Shown one piece after another: positions 62,360-64,000 of a DNA stretch of 64,000 nt; position 1 is the stretch's first letter, and each line of letters starts with the position of its first letter. Position numbers and translations under genes: made by a program. The notes below the pieces were generated by a model. It saw only the letters and a program-made list of their open reading frames with translations, did no database searches and was not told where the DNA came from. The stretch comes from DASQBT01 sp049578545. GTDB taxonomy: Bacteria > Pseudomonadota > Gammaproteobacteria > Burkholderiales > Thiobacillaceae. Location of the stretch: positions 62,001 through 126,000 of the forward strand of contig JBAUMF010000030.1 of the NCBI GenBank assembly GCA_049578545.1, read 5' to 3'.

Positions 62360-63618
62360 TCCGTTTCATAGCCTTTCTGCGGCTTCTGCTTCTGCTTGGG
62401 CTTGCTGCACCTGCATTGGCGAAGAACCCCAGCCAGGAAGATCTCGACAAACTGCGTGATCGGCTCAAGCACCTCCAAGAGGAATACCAGAACACCCGGG
62501 AAAACCAGGCGGATGCGACCGATGCGCTGCGCGAATCAGAGAAATCGATCAGTGAAGCGCGGCGGAAACTGCGTGGCTTGGAACTTCAGCAAAAGTCGAC
62601 GCAGGACACCCTCAAGCAAACTGAGGAACAAGCGAATGCGCTCAAATCGCGCATTACCGGGCAGCAGATAAAGCTTTCCGAAGTGCTGCGCAATATCTAT
62701 CAACATGGGCAGGGGGATAGTCTCAAATTGTTGCTGGATGGCCAGAATCCCAACCAGATTGCCCGCAATCTTCATTACCTTGGCAGTCTTTCCCGTGCCC
62801 AGATGGCATTGATCGAATCCCTGCGGGCCGACTTGCAAAAGCTGTCCGGGTTGCAGGAAACGGCACAGGCAAGATATCAAGAATTGAAGCAGATCAAGGC
62901 TGACCAGCTTTCTGAGCAGGAAAGGCTCCTCAAGCAGAGGCAATCCAGGCAGCAGGTACTCAACAGGATCTCAAACCAGATTAAAGCTCAGCGCAAGGAA
63001 ATTGCTACGCTCAAGCGCAACGAACAAAGATTAACCAAGCTGTTTGAGAGGCTCGCGGCGCTCATGGCCAAGCGCGAAGCTGAACGCCGCTCGCAACAAG
63101 CAAAGGCCGCCGCCAAGGCAGCCGCGATGAGCAAGAAGTCCGGGAAGACTGACTCGATTGGGTCCAACCGCACGCCAATTGTGGTTAATACGAGTGTGCC
63201 CGAAGCAGGGGATGAAATAGTTTCAACTTTCTCTCGTCTCAAGGGGCTGCTCAAGCTACCGGTCAAAGGGGAACTGATGAATCATTTCGGTGCTCTTAGA
63301 GAAGATGGCGGAACGAGTTGGAAGGGTCTGTTTATCCGGGCGCCAGCCGGCGCTGAAGTTCGTGCGGTTGCATCCGGACAAGTTGTCTTTGCGGACTGGA
63401 TGAGGGGATTCGGCAACCTGATCATTCTCGATCATGGCCAAGGCTACATGAGCCTGTACAGCAATAATGAAAGCCTGTATAAGCAGGCAGGAGACGCTGT
63501 CAAGACGGGCGATGCGCTTGCAACCGTCGGCAACAGCGGTGGACAGGCTGAACCTGGTGTGTATTTTGAGTTGCGGCATAGAAGCCGCCCGATCAATCCT
63601 ATGGAATGGGTTAAGTAA
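62356..63618 (+). CDS. EnvC-type murein hydrolase activator
   Basis: Periplasmic division protein that activates amidases AmiA/B. 420 residues from the GTG overlapping the gpmI stop. Signal peptide about 1-23 (LLLLLGLAAPALA), a long coiled coil (about 28-250), then a LytM/M23 domain (about 305-418). The LytM domain is degenerate: the usual HxxxD zinc site reads HFGALREDGGTSWKG and the HxH at the end is YFELRHR. This marks an activator, not a peptidase. The gpmI-envC-ctpA order is conserved in proteobacteria. Confidence 0.93.
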   Translation: MIRFIAFLRLLLLLGLAAPALAKNPSQEDLDKLRDRLKHLQEEYQNTRENQADATDALRESEKSISEARRKLRGLELQQKSTQDTLKQTEEQANALKSRITGQQIKLSEVLRNIYQHGQGDSLKLLLDGQNPNQIARNLHYLGSLSRAQMALIESLRADLQKLSGLQETAQARYQELKQIKADQLSEQERLLKQRQSRQQVLNRISNQIKAQRKEIATLKRNEQRLTKLFERLAALMAKREAERRSQQAKAAAKAAAMSKKSGKTDSIGSNRTPIVVNTSVPEAGDEIVSTFSRLKGLLKLPVKGELMNHFGALREDGGTSWKGLFIRAPAGAEVRAVASGQVVFADWMRGFGNLIILDHGQGYMSLYSNNESLYKQAGDAVKTGDALATVGNSGGQAEPGVYFELRHRSRPINPMEWVK

Positions 63619-64000
63619 ATGAAGGGGCAATTTCGCAAGCTGTTTTTAGTGGGCATCGTTGGCGCTCTGTTGGGTGTGGGGGTAACCCTCAACTATTCCG
63701 CCGTGGCGGACAAGGAAGCAGAGGCACCCCTGCCCATCGAGGAATTGCGCGCATTTACTGACGTATTTGCCCGGATCAAGAGTGACTATGTGGAGCCGGT
63801 TGATGACAAGAAGCTCATCAACGGCGCAATCAACGGAATGCTGTCTGACCTTGATCCCCACTCGGCGTACCTTGACCAGGAAGGTTTCAAGGAACTACAG
63901 GTCGGTACCCAGGGGGAGTTTGGTGGCTTGGGCATAGAGGTCGGTATGGAAGACGGCTTTGTAAAAGTCGTATCGCCTATTGAAGACACGCCCGCCTACA
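63619..64000 (+). CDS. ctpA: Carboxyl-terminal processing protease, 3' truncated by window edge
   Basis: The first 127 residues of an S41-family periplasmic protease. The ATG directly follows the envC-like stop. A signal or anchor segment (LFLVGIVGALLGVGVTLNYS) is followed by the S41 N-terminal helical region (FTDVFARIKSDYVEPVDDKKLINGAINGMLSDLDPHSAYLD) and the start of the PDZ domain (GEFGGLGIEVGMEDGFVKVVSPIEDTPAY). The catalytic Ser/Lys part lies beyond the window. S41 proteases process or degrade envelope proteins and cell-wall hydrolases. Confidence 0.95.
   Translation, partial: MKGQFRKLFLVGIVGALLGVGVTLNYSAVADKEAEAPLPIEELRAFTDVFARIKSDYVEPVDDKKLINGAINGMLSDLDPHSAYLDQEGFKELQVGTQGEFGGLGIEVGMEDGFVKVVSPIEDTPAY

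Noticed and set aside
1..64000. CRISPR arrays, tRNA/rRNA genes, IS elements, prophage genes
   Set aside because: Looked for in all gaps between genes; no direct-repeat array, cloverleaf CCA-end pattern, transposase or integrase was seen.

Overview
The window is gene-dense chromosome of a Gram-negative bacterium, almost certainly a betaproteobacterium. Family types and gene order fit the Nitrosomonadales sulfur/iron-oxidiser group (Sulfuricella, Thiobacillus, Gallionella relatives); this placement is inference from gene content. Supporting signs are a class I phosphoribulokinase (Calvin cycle), a sulfide:quinone oxidoreductase with the full cysteine set, the Acidithiobacillus-type glutamate-cysteine ligase, the mannose-type EIIA/HPr/EI phosphotransferase trio without a sugar permease, and the dusB-fis-purH-purD order. 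No rRNA, tRNA, IS element, prophage or CRISPR array was seen.

Layout. 1-3450 (+): proC (5' truncated), yggT, yggU and a dynamin-like GTPase in one tightly coupled run. 3462-13215 (-): rng, maf, rlmH, rsfS, nadD, proA, holA, lptE, leuS. 13358-14248 (+): phosphoribulokinase with promoter and terminator. 14249-17806: a GAF-PAS-PAS-GGDEF-EAL gene between two gene-free stretches. 17807-23284: a MoaD-like protein lacking its Gly-Gly tail (-), uvrD (+), then thrB and small membrane/secreted/LOG proteins (-). 23482-26223 polA (+); mscL (-). 26918-38203 (+): dusB-fis-purH-purD-tsaC-hemF, a divergent bifunctional PBP-like protein, hemA-prfA. 38224-39495 (-): sqr, sitting between prfA and prmC.

40593-43468 (+) is the most unusual block. 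It holds a putative exported Cys-containing protein, a PqqD-like protein, an HprK-related kinase and an uncharacterised nucleotidyltransferase, tightly packed. I recognise the last three as the cassette that NCBI family names call the HPr-rel-A system; its function is unknown and it looks like a peptide or protein modification system. Just beyond are grxD (with a promoter and a perfect operator-like palindrome), a DNA glycosylase and the real EIIA-HPr-EI phosphorelay (-), whose HPr keeps both His15 and Ser46.

47000-60707 (-): apbE, gshB, a possible 69-residue small ORF, gshA; trmL on the other strand; then gpsA, an SH3 protein, secB, trxC, grxC, rhodanese, DUF2892, an RND pump, its adaptor, a TolC-like channel and an ArsR regulator. 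The regulator has two cysteines with SqrR/BigR spacing, the pump promoter carries an AT-rich palindrome over its -10, and the DUF2892/rhodanese pair is a split version of E. coli YgaP. This block reads as a reactive-sulfur/thiol module next to glutathione synthesis and functionally linked to sqr. 60818-64000 (+): gpmI, an EnvC-type activator and the 5' end of a CtpA protease.
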